Shown here: piece after piece, positions 15,437-24,284 of the stretch
How the letters are laid out: every line of letters begins with the position of its first letter
Numbering within the stretch: position 1 is the first letter of the stretch
Assembly (NCBI GenBank): GCA_009777345.1
Contig: WRMB01000029.1
Location: forward strand, 1 to 44,801
Direction: 5' to 3'
Length of the DNA: 44,801 nucleotides
From: Micrococcales bacterium
GTDB lineage: Bacteria > Actinomycetota > Actinomycetes > Actinomycetales > Cellulomonadaceae
Notes under the pieces: generated by a model
Told to the model about the DNA's origin: nothing
What the model saw: only the letters and a program-made list of their open reading frames with translations
The model's database searches: none
Translations under genes and position numbers: made by a program

Positions 15437-15439
15437 CTC

Positions 15440-15500
15440 GGTACGGGTCTTCGTGGGTGGGCCGGGTCTGCAGACCCGGCCCACCCACGAAACCCGTACC
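15440..15500. terminator. 30-bp hairpin between the peptide transporter operon and the regulator
   Basis: The arms 15440-15470 and 15471-15500 are perfectly complementary apart from one bulged C at about 15449, and the centre is the palindrome GGGTCTGCAGACCC. It starts three bases after the ATPase stop. No U-tract follows. It likely ends the peptide transporter transcript and isolates the regulator promoter at 15510. Confidence 0.8.
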
Positions 15501-15509
15501 AGACGGCGG

Positions 15510-15515
15510 TAGCAT
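15510..15515 (+). promoter_or_regulatory. -10 hexamer for a leaderless regulator transcript
   Basis: TAGCAT lies seven bases before the GTG at 15523, with no Shine-Dalgarno between, so the transcript probably begins at or next to the start codon. Confidence 0.5.
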
Positions 15516-15522
15516 CACGGTC

Positions 15523-16236
15523 GTGACGCACGAGCGGATCCTGGTGGTCGACGACGACGCGGCCATCACCGACGCGCTGGCGCCGCTGCTGCGCCGGGAG
15601 GGTTTCGTCGTCGAGATCGCCTCGGACGGACAGTCGGCGCTGGCTGCCGTGGCCCGGGCCGAACCCGATCTGGTCGTGCTCGACATCATGCTGCCCGACC
15701 TGGACGGGCGCTCCGTGCTGCGTCATCTGCGCGCCGAGGGGTGCACCGTCCCGGTCATCCTGCTGACCTGCGTCGGCGAGGCCAGCGAACGGGCCCGCGC
15801 CCTGGACGAAGGGGCCGACGACTACCTGAACAAGCCGTTCGAGCACCTCGAGCTGGTCTCCCGGACCCGGGCCATCCTGCGCCGCAGCCGCCGCGGCACC
15901 CCGTCGCTGGCCGCGGCGACCCGGCTGCGCTCGGGCGATCTGGTGGTCGACCGGATGTCCCGCCGCTTCTGGCTGGGCGCCCGCGAGCTGGCGCTCACCC
16001 CGAAGGCCGCGGCGCTGCTGGACTACCTCGTCACCCACCCCGACGAGCTGGTCACCCGCCAGCGGCTGCTGGAGGTGGTCTGGGGCTTCGACGACCCGGT
16101 CGGTACCCGCGCGGTCGACCACCGGATCGCCGAGCTGCGCCGGGCACTGGGCGACGACGCCACGCAGCCGCGCTGGCTGGCCACCGTCCCGGGCCAGGGC
16201 TACCGCTTCTGCGGCACCGTCACACCGGACCAGTGA
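15523..16236 (+). CDS. OmpR/PhoB-family response regulator, orphan
   Basis: This 237-residue two-domain regulator has receiver acids in ILVVDDDAA, phospho-acceptor Asp54 in VVLDIMLPD, the conserved Thr in LLTCVGE and Lys in LNKPFEHLEL. A winged-helix C-terminal domain (RELALTPKAAALLDYLVTHP, GTRAVDHRIAELRRALGD, GQGYRFCG) follows. No histidine kinase is adjacent, which is unusual for this class. The final ~185 bases, encoding the recognition helix and wing, are repeated at 17579-17866. The next genes in the same direction are the duplicated lipoproteins, which may be regulated by it or linked to its signal. The GTG start is supported by the -10 at 15510. Confidence 0.9.
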   Translation: MTHERILVVDDDAAITDALAPLLRREGFVVEIASDGQSALAAVARAEPDLVVLDIMLPDLDGRSVLRHLRAEGCTVPVILLTCVGEASERARALDEGADDYLNKPFEHLELVSRTRAILRRSRRGTPSLAAATRLRSGDLVVDRMSRRFWLGARELALTPKAAALLDYLVTHPDELVTRQRLLEVVWGFDDPVGTRAVDHRIAELRRALGDDATQPRWLATVPGQGYRFCGTVTPDQ

Positions 16237-17091
16237 CGGCCAGCGGGCCAGCTTCTGGGCGGAGCCCGCATCGGTCGGCGCTGACGGCGTGACCGCGCCG
16301 CCAACGCCGTCGGCCACCGGACCACAAAACATGGGATGTATAGATTCTGTTACGGCTGTTCGGAGATCGGTACACCAGATCGCCTGTCGGCCCGCTGTGA
16401 GCCAGCTACCGTGGGGCCGACGACATTCCCTCCGGAAGAGCCCCTGTCATGAATAGTTCTAGCAGCAGACCTTTCCTGGCCGCCTCGGCCGGGCTGTGCC
16501 TCGCTCTGTCGAGCCTGCTCGGTGCCTGCTCGTCCAGCGGCGGGCTCGGCGCGCGGTCCACGGACGGGCTCGGAGCAACCGTTCTCAACTCGGTCAAAGA
16601 GAAGCACAAGCATAGTAGTTCGTCCTGCCCGAGCAGCTATGTGTGCTGGTCCTACTCCTACGGCGGGTCCAGCAACCCGCACCCCGACCCCGACCCCATT
16701 CCCCAGAGCTATGAGCTGAAGCAGGACATCCCGCTAGGCACGTGCTACGACACGTACTCGAAAAGATTCGACCTGTCCGACGCAGAGGTAGTCGACTGCG
16801 ACACCCAGCACGTGCTGGAGGTCGTCAGTACTTTCACCTGGACCGCTGCCCCGGAAGGCCAGGATGACGAGATGGTCTTGGACCAGGTCGACAGCTGCTG
16901 GGGCGAAGTCAGGCCCAGGCTGCGCATGGACGAGATCGTCGACCAGACCAATGTCGACGTCTGGTACCCGAGCGCGGCCCAGATCAGGTCGGGGTCCTCG
17001 ACCGGATACTGCATGCTGCGACCGGAGGACACCGGCTTCCTCGTCGGTTCGTTGGTCGACGACACCTATCGGGGAACGTTGCCAGCCGGCC
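16051..17091 (+). repeat. tandem duplication, copy 1
   Basis: This ~1.04-kb unit spans the last ~185 bases of the response regulator, the intergenic region and about 640 bases of the first lipoprotein gene. It matches 17579-18726 nearly base for base, apart from the 100-bp insert and small indels in copy 2. Homology begins at GTCACCCGC in the regulator and ends after GCCGGCC in the lipoprotein gene. Confidence 0.9.
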
Positions 17092-17555
17092 AGGTGGAGC
17101 ATGATGTCGGCCTGGAGTCGTGCGTCGTCGGGAGCTGGCAGGCCGACTCCGACGCGCTGGAGGCGATGGGGCTGGACACCAGCGCCTTCGACGGGCTCGG
17201 AGACGACCTGAACTTCGACTTCGTGCTCACCTTCGTCAAGGGCGGCAGCCTCGACTGGACCATGACGTTCTCCAGCCATGGCACGATGCACGGTTCCTCG
17301 TTCACGATGGACGGGAACATCGCCCTGCTCGGCACCTGGGAGACCTTCGGCTCGGACAAGATGGATCTCACCATGGACGACGCCAACGGCACGGTCACGG
17401 TCAGGGTCGCCGGTCAGACGCAGACCGAGAACATGAACGGCGACGAGCTTGGCATGTCCGATATCGACGACACGAGGATGACGGTGGCCTGCTCCGCGTC
17501 GGCCATGACGATGATCGACAACGCGTCGGGGACGATCTCCCTGACGCGCAAGTAG
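16449..17555 (+). CDS. lipoprotein with septum-formation-type domain and unidentified C-terminal domain (paralogue A)
   Basis: This 368-residue protein has a signal peptide and lipobox LLGAC (Cys27), then a Ser/Gly/Pro-rich linker to about residue 90. The domain that follows (GTCYDTY, VVDCDTQHVLEVVSTFTW, ending STGYCML) resembles the septum-formation family of actinobacterial exported proteins with paired cysteines. From about residue 215 the sequence diverges completely from paralogue B. It contains an antiparallel-looking segment (LDWTMTFSSHGTMHG, TVTVRVAG) that I cannot assign. A GGAAGAG ribosome binding site precedes the ATG. The 5' portion lies in the tandem duplication. It is probably anchored on the outer membrane face; its function is unknown. 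Confidence 0.8.
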   Translation: MNSSSSRPFLAASAGLCLALSSLLGACSSSGGLGARSTDGLGATVLNSVKEKHKHSSSSCPSSYVCWSYSYGGSSNPHPDPDPIPQSYELKQDIPLGTCYDTYSKRFDLSDAEVVDCDTQHVLEVVSTFTWTAAPEGQDDEMVLDQVDSCWGEVRPRLRMDEIVDQTNVDVWYPSAAQIRSGSSTGYCMLRPEDTGFLVGSLVDDTYRGTLPAGQVEHDVGLESCVVGSWQADSDALEAMGLDTSAFDGLGDDLNFDFVLTFVKGGSLDWTMTFSSHGTMHGSSFTMDGNIALLGTWETFGSDKMDLTMDDANGTVTVRVAGQTQTENMNGDELGMSDIDDTRMTVACSASAMTMIDNASGTISLTRK

Positions 17556-17578
17556 GCCGGTCGTCCCGGCAGTGCCCG

Positions 17579-17866
17579 GTCACCCGCGACCGGCTGCTGG
17601 AGGTGGTCTGGGGCTTCGACGACCCGGTCGGCACCCGCGCGGTCGACCACCGGATCGCCGAGCTGCGCCGGGCGCTGGGCGACGACGCCACGCAGCCGTG
17701 CTGGCTGGCCACCGTCCCAGGCCAGGGATATGGCGCTGACTAAACAAGATTTGGTATCCGATAACACATCGTCGCAGGTGGCAGCACTGTCGGACACCAC
17801 TGAGCACCGGATCTTGTCTTCATGCGGCCATACCGCTTCTGCGGCACCATCACGCCGGACCAGTGA
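17579..17866 (+). pseudogene. 3' fragment of an OmpR-type response regulator
   Basis: The fragment encodes RLLEVVWGFDDPVGTRAVDHRIAELRRALGDD and the residues after it, the same as the end of the intact regulator at 16051-16236. It has no start, no receiver domain and is broken by the 100-bp insert, after which the original stop codon is still visible. It is a by-product of the tandem duplication. Confidence 0.88.
17729..17832. mobile_element. 100-bp MITE-like insertion with TA target duplication
   Basis: Element 17731-17830 is flanked on both sides by TA (17729-17730 and 17831-17832). The uninterrupted copy 1 sequence at 16199-16208 has a single TA at this spot. The ends are imperfect inverted repeats: TGGCGC then ACAAGATTTGGT at the left, and ACCGGATCTTGT then GGCCA at the right. 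The element is relatively AT-rich and too small to encode a protein. TA duplication suggests mobilisation by an IS630/Tc1-type transposase elsewhere in the genome. Related ends occur at 29266 and 44646. Confidence 0.75.
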
Positions 17867-18081
17867 CGGCCAGCGGGCCAGCTTCTGGGCGGAGCCCGCA
17901 CCGGTCGGCGCCGACGGTGTGACCGCGCCGCCAACGCCGTCGGCCACCGGACCACAAAACATGGGATGTATAGATTCTGTTACGGCTGTTCGGAGATCGG
18001 TACACCAGATCGCCTGTCGGCCCGCTGTGAGCCCGCTACCGTGGGGCCGACGACGACACTCCCTCCGGAAGAGCCCCTGTC

Positions 18082-19473
18082 ATGAATAGTTCTAGCAGCA
18101 GACCTTTCCTGGCCGCCTCGGCCGGGCTGTGCCTCGGTCTGTCGAGCCTGCTCGGTGCCTGCTCGTCCAGCGGCGGGCTCGGCGCGCGGTCCACGGACGG
18201 GCTCGGAGCAACCGTTCTCAACTCGGTCAAAGAGAAGCACAAGTATAGTTCGGGTTCGTCCTGCCCGAGCGGCTATGTGTGCTGGTCCTACTCCTACGGC
18301 GGGTCCAGCAGCCCGGACCCCGACCCCATTCCCCGGAGATATGAGCTGAAGCAGGACATCCCGCTCGGCACGTGCTACGACACGTACTCGAAAAAATTCG
18401 ACCTGTCCGACGCCGAGGTAGTCGACTGCGACACCCAGCACGTGCTGGAGGTCGTCAGTACTTTCACCTGGACCGCTGCCCCGGAAGGCCAGCGCGACGA
18501 GATGGTCTGGGACCAGGTCGAGAGCTGCTGGAAGGACGAAGTCAGGCCCAGGCTGCGCACGGACGAGTTCTTCTACCAGACCAACGTCGACGTCTGGTAC
18601 CCGAGCGCGGTCCAGATCAGGTCGGGGTCCACGACCGGATACTGCATGCTGCGACCGGAGGACACCGACTTCCTCCTCGTCGGTTCGTTGGTCGACGACA
18701 CCTATCGGGGAACGTTGCCCGCCGGCCCGGTGCCGCAGGACGTCCGGCCTGGTACGTGCTACGACTCCTCCTATTCTGTCGCCGACAACAGGGACGATTT
18801 CTTCCGCAACATGGACAAGGTAGACTGCGACGTCCCGCATATGCTGGAGGTCATCAGTACCTTCACATGGAGCAAAGCCCCCACCGGCCGGGACGACCCT
18901 ATGATAGCCGCCCAGGTCAGCAGTTGCTGGAACGACGTGATCAACCCCAAGGTCGCCGACGACGAGAAGTTGTTGTTCGATTCCCGGGCTGATATCTGGT
19001 TCCCGACTGCCGCCCAGATCGCCGCGGGGGAGAAGACGGGATACTGCACTCTGACGCCGGAGAGCTACACCGACGACGACTCCGATCTCGACCTGCTCGG
19101 TTCGCTGACGCGTGGTACCTACCGTGGTGTCCCCACCGAGGCAGAGGCGTACATCGCCACGTTCGTCCCCGACGCCACACTGACGTGCCGGGGCGGTTCG
19201 CTGGTCATCGACGATGCGTACTCGCAGGCTGACATCCTCGTCACCGACGACTGCGAGAGCATCACCGTGAGGACGTACCAGACGGAGGTCCTCGCGCAGA
19301 ACGTCGGTACCGTCATCATCGAGGCCAGCGGCACCCAGACTGGTTTCCGGGCGCACGGGATCTTGAACAGGATCGAGATCTCCAGCGACAGCTACCAGAA
19401 CAGCGTGTACTGGGAGGTCGGAGACCCCGTGGTGGTCAACGGCAGCAGCCAGAGCACGGTGCAGCGATACTAG
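18082..19473 (+). CDS. lipoprotein with two septum-formation-type domains and a DUF3060-like C-terminus (paralogue B)
   Basis: This 463-residue protein has nearly the same signal peptide, lipobox Cys27, linker and first septum-formation-type domain as paralogue A. After the end of the duplicated DNA it continues into a second, diverged copy of that domain (GTCYDSSYS, KVDCDVPHMLEVISTFTW, KTGYCTL). The C-terminus (TLTCRGGSLVIDDAYSQADI through NSVYWEVGDP and NGSSQSTVQRY) resembles DUF3060, a repetitive beta-strand domain with alternating Ser/Val/Asn motifs. The gene has the same upstream sequence and GGAAGAG ribosome binding site as paralogue A, so the two should be co-regulated. It is probably displayed at the cell surface; its role is unknown. 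Confidence 0.82.
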   Translation: MNSSSSRPFLAASAGLCLGLSSLLGACSSSGGLGARSTDGLGATVLNSVKEKHKYSSGSSCPSGYVCWSYSYGGSSSPDPDPIPRRYELKQDIPLGTCYDTYSKKFDLSDAEVVDCDTQHVLEVVSTFTWTAAPEGQRDEMVWDQVESCWKDEVRPRLRTDEFFYQTNVDVWYPSAVQIRSGSTTGYCMLRPEDTDFLLVGSLVDDTYRGTLPAGPVPQDVRPGTCYDSSYSVADNRDDFFRNMDKVDCDVPHMLEVISTFTWSKAPTGRDDPMIAAQVSSCWNDVINPKVADDEKLLFDSRADIWFPTAAQIAAGEKTGYCTLTPESYTDDDSDLDLLGSLTRGTYRGVPTEAEAYIATFVPDATLTCRGGSLVIDDAYSQADILVTDDCESITVRTYQTEVLAQNVGTVIIEASGTQTGFRAHGILNRIEISSDSYQNSVYWEVGDPVVVNGSSQSTVQRY

Positions 19474-19483
19474 ACCTCGGTGT

Positions 19484-19825
19484 TCAGACGGCGGCTCTCA
19501 GGTAGGCGTCGAGCGCCTGGCGGACCAGGGCGCTGCGCGACAGGCCCTGACGGCGGCCTGCCTCGGCCAGGAGAGCGTCGGTCTCGGGGCTGATGGCGAC
19601 GTTGACGCGGGGCGAGCGCACACCTGCGGTGCCTGTCCCCCCGTCGACGCGGGGTCGCCCCACGGCCCGTTCCACGGCGGGCACGTCCACACCGGCGGCG
19701 GTCAGGACGTCCCGGCCGTAGGCCGCGGCGGCGGTGCCCGTCAGCACGTCTTTCGGTGCGTCCCAGGCTGACGGGTCCGCTGCCCACCGGGCCAGGGCCT
19801 CGTCACGGTCGCTGGGTGTCGTCAT
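19484..19825 (-). CDS. ribbon-helix-helix protein, solitary antitoxin-like
   Basis: A 113-residue protein with a GGAGGAACC ribosome binding site before the ATG at 19825. The last 40 residues, starting RVNVAISPETDALLAEAG and ending ALVRQALDAYLRAA, are a clear CopG-type ribbon-helix-helix. The N-terminal part (DEALARWAADPSAWDAP) is Trp/Asp-rich and may bind a partner or oligomerise. No toxin gene is adjacent on either side: upstream there is only 120 bases before mutT1, and downstream the convergent lipoprotein ends ten bases away. It may be an orphan antitoxin or a stand-alone repressor. Confidence 0.75.
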   Translation of the reverse strand: MTTPSDRDEALARWAADPSAWDAPKDVLTGTAAAAYGRDVLTAAGVDVPAVERAVGRPRVDGGTGTAGVRSPRVNVAISPETDALLAEAGRRQGLSRSALVRQALDAYLRAAV

Positions 19826-19945
19826 GGTTCCTCCGTGAGGCCCGCAGCGGTACGGGGACAGTCTCGCACCCTGTTGTGTCCACCACAACCCGTCTGGCTG
19901 CACCATCGGCGAGGCGTGGTCCCTCACCGGCAGAGTCGTCCTGGG

Positions 19946-20941
19946 TCAGGTGTCGGGGCCGAGTACCTGGGCGGCGACCAGGCGGGTGCCGACGGGGGTG
20001 TCGACCGCGTGCGTGACCAGGACCTGGCCGGGGCGCAGGAAGGGGTCGGTGGTCGGCAGGGTGTCGGCGACGCGACGGGGGCAGTGGGTGGTCAGCACGT
20101 CCAGGACGGTGGGGAGCACGGGACGGTGGGTGCACAGCGCGGTATCGGTCCCGGCGGTGAGCAGCTGTTCCACCGCGGCGGCGGTGCGGGCGGGGGACAT
20201 GGCGTGGGCGTTCTCGGCCAGGGCGGCGACCAGGTCGGGGCGCAGCCCGGTGGCCTGGGCGTACGGCTCTACGGTCGCCAGGCAGCGGGCCCAGGGGCTG
20301 GTCGCCAGCCGGGCGATGCCGAAGGCCGACAGCAGGCCGACCAGGGCGGAGGCCTGGGCCCGGCCGGTCCCGGTCAGCGGCCGGTCCGGTTCGGCCCCGG
20401 ACCAGGCGGCGCGCTTGCGGGCCCGGGCGTGGCGCACCACCGCCACCGCCCGGGTGTCCAGCGTCTGGTCGCGATAGGCCCGGACCAGCGCCACCAGCAG
20501 CCGCCGGTCCGACGCCCGGGTGAGCCGTCGGGTGGCCGCGTCGGCGTCGAACCAGCGCACGTCGTCGATCTCGGTGCTGCCGGCCCGGGGTACGGCCGAC
20601 CGGGCGGTCAGCGCCACGTCGGCGCGGCCGCTGGGCTGCGCCGCCCAGTAGTGCACCTGCTTGGGGCGGGCGCCGACGGTGTACTGCAGGCTGGGCAGGG
20701 GACGGCCGAGCACCACCTCCAGGCCGGTCTCCTCGCTGACCTCCCGCACGGCCGTGCCGACCAGGGTCTCCCCGGGCTCCAGCTTGCCCTTCGGCCACGA
20801 CCAGTCCTTGTACCGGGGCCGGTGGACCAGGGCGACCTGGAGCTTGTCCCCCCGCACACGCCACACCAGGGCACCGGCGGCCAGGACCGTCGAGTCGTCC
20901 GTCCCCCCGCCGTTCCCCGGACCGAGCAGCGGCGCCTTCAC
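19946..20941 (-). CDS. mutT1: MutT1-type Nudix hydrolase fused to histidine phosphatase
   Basis: This 331-residue protein has an N-terminal Nudix domain with an intact Nudix box (Gly52 to Leu74: [14 protein letters not shown] then REVSEETGL). A C-terminal phosphoglycerate-mutase-like domain begins at [13 protein letters not shown], although its RHA replaces the usual RHG. Mycobacterial MutT1 has this architecture and removes oxidised nucleotides or diadenosine polyphosphates in two steps. The GTG start at 20941 overlaps the ppk stop as GTGA, so the two genes are translationally coupled, as in other actinomycetes. A longer in-frame extension would lie in the ppk gene and is rejected. Confidence 0.9.
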   Translation of the reverse strand: MKAPLLGPGNGGGTDDSTVLAAGALVWRVRGDKLQVALVHRPRYKDWSWPKGKLEPGETLVGTAVREVSEETGLEVVLGRPLPSLQYTVGARPKQVHYWAAQPSGRADVALTARSAVPRAGSTEIDDVRWFDADAATRRLTRASDRRLLVALVRAYRDQTLDTRAVAVVRHARARKRAAWSGAEPDRPLTGTGRAQASALVGLLSAFGIARLATSPWARCLATVEPYAQATGLRPDLVAALAENAHAMSPARTAAAVEQLLTAGTDTALCTHRPVLPTVLDVLTTHCPRRVADTLPTTDPFLRPGQVLVTHAVDTPVGTRLVAAQVLGPDT

Positions 20942-23175
20942 CGGCGGGGCCGCCGCTGCCGGGCGATGAGCAACGACTGCAGATCGGCCAGGGGCTCGCC
21001 GTCGGCGTCGCGGTGGTGCCGGGTCCAGGTGCCGTCCGGTTCGGCCCACCACGACGCGGTGGTGTCGGCCACCGCCAGGTCCACCAGCTCGATGCAGTCG
21101 GCGACGTGGTCGGGCGCGGCGATCCGGACCAGGGCCTCCACCCGGCGGTCCAGGTTGCGGTGCATCAGGTCGGCCGACCCGATGAGCACCTCCGGGCCGG
21201 TGAACTCGTCCTCCGGGCCGCCTCTGGCGTGCGCGAAGGCGAAGATCCGTGAGTGCTCCAGGAACCGGCCCAGCACCGAGCGCACCCGGATCGTCTCGGA
21301 CAGGCCGCTCACCCCGGCGCGCAGCGCGCAGATACCGCGCACGTTGATGTCGATCGGTACTCCGTCGCCGGAGGCCCGGTACAGCGCGTCGATGACGGCC
21401 TCGTCCACCATGGAGTTGACCTTGATCTTGATCCAGGCTTCCTCGCCCGCCCGGGCCGCCGCGGCCTCGCGCTCGATGCGTTCGACCAGTCCGGTGCGGA
21501 TCTGCCGCGGGGCCACCAGCAATCGGTGGAACCGGCTGCGCGGGGCGTACCCGGACAGCTGGTTGAAGAGCCGGGTCAGGTCCTGACCCACCTCGGAGTC
21601 GCAGGTCAGCAGCCCCAGGTCGGTGTACAGCCGCGCCGTCTTGGGGTGGTAGTTGCCGGTGCCGACGTGCGAGTAGCGCCGCAGCCCGTCGCTCTCCTGC
21701 CGTACCACCAGGGACAGCTTGCAGTGCGTCTTCAGGCCGACGATCCCGTACACCACGTGCACCCCGGCCTGCTCCAGCTTGCGGGCCCAGTCGATGTTGT
21801 TCTGCTCGTCGAACCGGGCCTTGATCTCCACCAGGGCCAGCACCTGCTTACCAGCCTCGGCGGCGTCGATCAGCGCGTCCACGATGGGCGAGTCGCCGGA
21901 CGTGCGGTACAGGGTCTGCTTGATCGCCAGCACCGCCGGGTCGCCCGCCGCCTGCTCCAGGAACTGCTGCACCGAGGTGGAGAACGAGTCGTACGGGTGG
22001 TGCAGGAGGATATCGCGGGCCCGGATGGCCGCGAAGACGTCCGTCGGGGTGGCCGACTCGACCTCCGCCAGGTGCCGGTGCGTCGCGGGTACGAACGGCG
22101 GGTAGTGCAGCTCGGGCCGGTCCAGGTCGGCGATGACGTTCAGGCCGGTGGCGTCCAGGGGGGCGGGCAGCTCGTAGACGTCCTCGGCGCCGACCCGCAG
22201 CTCGCGGGTGAGCAGCCGGTGCACCCGGTCGCTGATGCCCGCGGCCAGCTCCAGGCGCACCGGCGGGCCGAACCGGCGCCGGAGCAGCTCTTTCTCCATG
22301 GCCTTGAGCAGGTTCTCCGCGTCGTCCTCCTCGACCTCGACGTCCTCGTTGCGGGTGACGCGGAAGGTGTGGAACTCCTGGACGTCCATACCGGGGAACA
22401 GGTAGTACAGGTGCTCGGCGATGACGTCCTCGATCGGCACGAACGACATCGGGCCGCGCTCGCGGGACGCGGAATGCTCGTCGGGGACCGACGGTTTGCC
22501 TCGGGCGTCCACCGCCAGGTACCGCGGCAGCAGCGGCGGGACCTTGACCCGGGCGAAGTGCTCCTTGCCGCTGGCCGGGTTGACCAGGGAGACCGCGAGG
22601 TTCAGCGACAGCCCGGAGATGTACGGGAACGGGTGCGCCGGGTCGACCGCCAGCGGGGTGAGCACCGGGAACAGCCGTTTGCGGAAGTACTTGGTCAGCC
22701 GGTCCTGCTCGCCGGGGCCCAGGTCGGACCAGCGCACGGTGGTGATGCCCTCGGCCGCCAGGGCGGGCTGCACCTGGTCGGTGAAGACCCGGGCGTGCCG
22801 TTCCATGAGCGCGTGGCCCTGGACGCTGATGGCTTCGAGCTCTTCCCGGGGGGTCAGGCCGTTGGCCCCGGTCACGGCCAGGCCGGTGGCGATGCGCCGT
22901 TTGAGCCCGGCCACCCGCACCATGAAGAACTCGTCCAGGTTGGACGCGAAGATCGCCAGGAAGCGGACCCGTTCCAGCAGGGGGACGTCTTCGTCCTCGG
23001 CCAGCTCCAGGACGCGCTGGTTGAACGCCAGCCAGGACAGCTCACGGTCGCCGAAACGGTCGTCGGGCAGCGGACGGAGCGTCCGGCTTGGGACAGCAGG
23101 GGCCGGTTCGTCGGCGACGTGCTCGGCGATATGGGCCGCCAGCTCCGCCGCGCCGAGCAGGGGTACGTCGGTCAT
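20938..23175 (-). CDS. ppk: polyphosphate kinase 1
   Basis: This 745-residue enzyme matches full-length PPK1 and reversibly polymerises the gamma phosphate of ATP into polyphosphate. The N-terminal domain has [20 protein letters not shown] and [21 protein letters not shown]. The body holds [24 protein letters not shown]. His484 in [10 protein letters not shown] corresponds to the autophosphorylated histidine, and [20 protein letters not shown] follows. The second phospholipase-D-like domain is present near the C-terminus ([19 protein letters not shown]). It is first in a two-gene operon with mutT1. Polyphosphate metabolism and nucleotide cleaning are commonly linked in actinobacteria. Confidence 0.97.
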   Translation of the reverse strand: MTDVPLLGAAELAAHIAEHVADEPAPAVPSRTLRPLPDDRFGDRELSWLAFNQRVLELAEDEDVPLLERVRFLAIFASNLDEFFMVRVAGLKRRIATGLAVTGANGLTPREELEAISVQGHALMERHARVFTDQVQPALAAEGITTVRWSDLGPGEQDRLTKYFRKRLFPVLTPLAVDPAHPFPYISGLSLNLAVSLVNPASGKEHFARVKVPPLLPRYLAVDARGKPSVPDEHSASRERGPMSFVPIEDVIAEHLYYLFPGMDVQEFHTFRVTRNEDVEVEEDDAENLLKAMEKELLRRRFGPPVRLELAAGISDRVHRLLTRELRVGAEDVYELPAPLDATGLNVIADLDRPELHYPPFVPATHRHLAEVESATPTDVFAAIRARDILLHHPYDSFSTSVQQFLEQAAGDPAVLAIKQTLYRTSGDSPIVDALIDAAEAGKQVLALVEIKARFDEQNNIDWARKLEQAGVHVVYGIVGLKTHCKLSLVVRQESDGLRRYSHVGTGNYHPKTARLYTDLGLLTCDSEVGQDLTRLFNQLSGYAPRSRFHRLLVAPRQIRTGLVERIEREAAAARAGEEAWIKIKVNSMVDEAVIDALYRASGDGVPIDINVRGICALRAGVSGLSETIRVRSVLGRFLEHSRIFAFAHARGGPEDEFTGPEVLIGSADLMHRNLDRRVEALVRIAAPDHVADCIELVDLAVADTTASWWAEPDGTWTRHHRDADGEPLADLQSLLIARQRRPRR

Positions 23176-23237
23176 GCCCCCATGGTGGCACCCTCTGCGC
23201 CGTCGAGGGGGGTCGGAAGGCCGGGGAGGCGGTGTTG

Positions 23238-24233
23238 TCAGCCGGCGGGCAGACGGTAGCGGGTGTGGACCGCCTCACGCACGAACCCGGCGGCCATGTA
23301 GGTAGCCAGGGCGACGTCGTTGTCCGACTCGACGAACAGGACCACCCGGCCCAGACCCCGCCCAGCCAGATAGTCAAGACCAGCCCCGGTCAGCACCCGC
23401 CCCAGCCCCGTCCCCTGAGCGCAGGGATCCACCCCCAGCACGTAGATCTCACCCACAGGAGCCGAGGGACGAAGTTCCGGGCCAGGGACGAAGCAATATG
23501 TTCGTCCCTGGCCCGGAACTTCGTCCCTCGGAGGAGGGGGTGCGATCTTGGTCCAGACCGAGCCGAGCAGAGTGCCGGCGTCGGCCACGGCCAGGATCAG
23601 ACCGTCCGGGTCGAACCATGGTTCGCGCTGGCGGACCAGCAGATCGGCCAGGGTGGTGCGGCCCTGCTCGGGGTGGGTGGCGAAGGCCCGGGCGTTGACC
23701 GCCAACCAGGCCGCCTCGTCCTGGCCGACCCGGAAGGGGCGCAGCCTCACACCGGGCGGCACTGGCACAGGAGCGGGCCGATCGGCCAGGTCACGGCCCA
23801 GCAGCCACAGCGCCCGCACCGGCCGGGCGCCCACCGCGGCGAGCCGGGCCCGGGCCGCGGGCAGGTCGCCGTGCGCCCACACCTCCAGCGGACCACGGCG
23901 GTCTTCCGTCGTCTCGGTGACGCGAGCATCCTCGGCTCGGCCGTCGGCTGGTGTCTGGGCTGCCCGCAGCAGACGGGTGCCGATCCCGCGACGACGGTGC
24001 TCCGGGTCGACGACGAGTTCGGCCACCCGGCCCGCCCCGTCAGGGCGCACCTGCGCATAGCCGACAAGACGGTCCCCGTCGCGCACGGTCAGGTGCAGGG
24101 CGTCGGTACCGTCACGCAGGGCCAGCAGCGTCGCCTCGTCCAGCGGCGCCACCTGGTCGACTTGCTCGGCCCGTGCGGCCAGGCCCCGCACCGCGCTCTC
24201 GTCGGTATGCGCACTCGTCTGGACGTCTGCCAT
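23238..24233 (-). CDS. mshD: mycothiol synthase, with an unusual inserted loop
   Basis: A 331-residue protein with two GNAT acetyltransferase domains. The N-terminal acetyl-CoA site reads [19 protein letters not shown], and the C-terminal active domain has [24 protein letters not shown] and [21 protein letters not shown]. MshD acetylates the cysteine amine of Cys-GlcN-Ins to make mycothiol, the main actinobacterial thiol. Between WTKIAPPPP and [13 protein letters not shown] there is a stretch of about 23 residues ([13 protein letters not shown], then [10 protein letters not shown]) that typical MshD lacks. It is encoded by the perfect palindrome at 23462-23531. The frame stays open, so the protein should be full length. 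The ATG at 24233 is preferred over one 11 codons upstream. Confidence 0.92.
   Translation of the reverse strand: MADVQTSAHTDESAVRGLAARAEQVDQVAPLDEATLLALRDGTDALHLTVRDGDRLVGYAQVRPDGAGRVAELVVDPEHRRRGIGTRLLRAAQTPADGRAEDARVTETTEDRRGPLEVWAHGDLPAARARLAAVGARPVRALWLLGRDLADRPAPVPVPPGVRLRPFRVGQDEAAWLAVNARAFATHPEQGRTTLADLLVRQREPWFDPDGLILAVADAGTLLGSVWTKIAPPPPRDEVPGQGRTYCFVPGPELRPSAPVGEIYVLGVDPCAQGTGLGRVLTGAGLDYLAGRGLGRVVLFVESDNDVALATYMAAGFVREAVHTRYRLPAG
23462..23531. repeat. perfect 31-bp inverted repeat inside mshD
   Basis: The arms 23462-23492 and 23501-23531 are exact reverse complements around the eight-base loop GCAATATG. Each arm itself contains two copies of GGGACGAA separated by 13 bases. The element sits in the coding sequence of mshD without breaking the frame. 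This recalls in-frame palindromic elements such as those of Rickettsia, but the sequence is unrelated as far as I can tell. No second copy is in the window. Confidence 0.9.
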
Positions 24234-24284
24234 GCCCCATTCCAGCACGGCCGGTCTGGACAGCACGTCGGTGCCGAGCAGAGC

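Larger units (their letters stand above)
17579..18726 (+). repeat. tandem duplication, copy 2
   Basis: This is the second copy of the 16051-17091 unit, 1,528 bases downstream. It includes a truncated copy of the response regulator 3' end, the intergenic region and the 5' part of paralogue B. It contains a 100-bp MITE-like insert that is missing from copy 1 and gives a precise empty-site comparison. Confidence 0.9.

Noticed and set aside
21253..23259. 668-codon plus-strand frame
   Set aside because: It is antisense to ppk1, has low-complexity composition and no ribosome binding site or motif.
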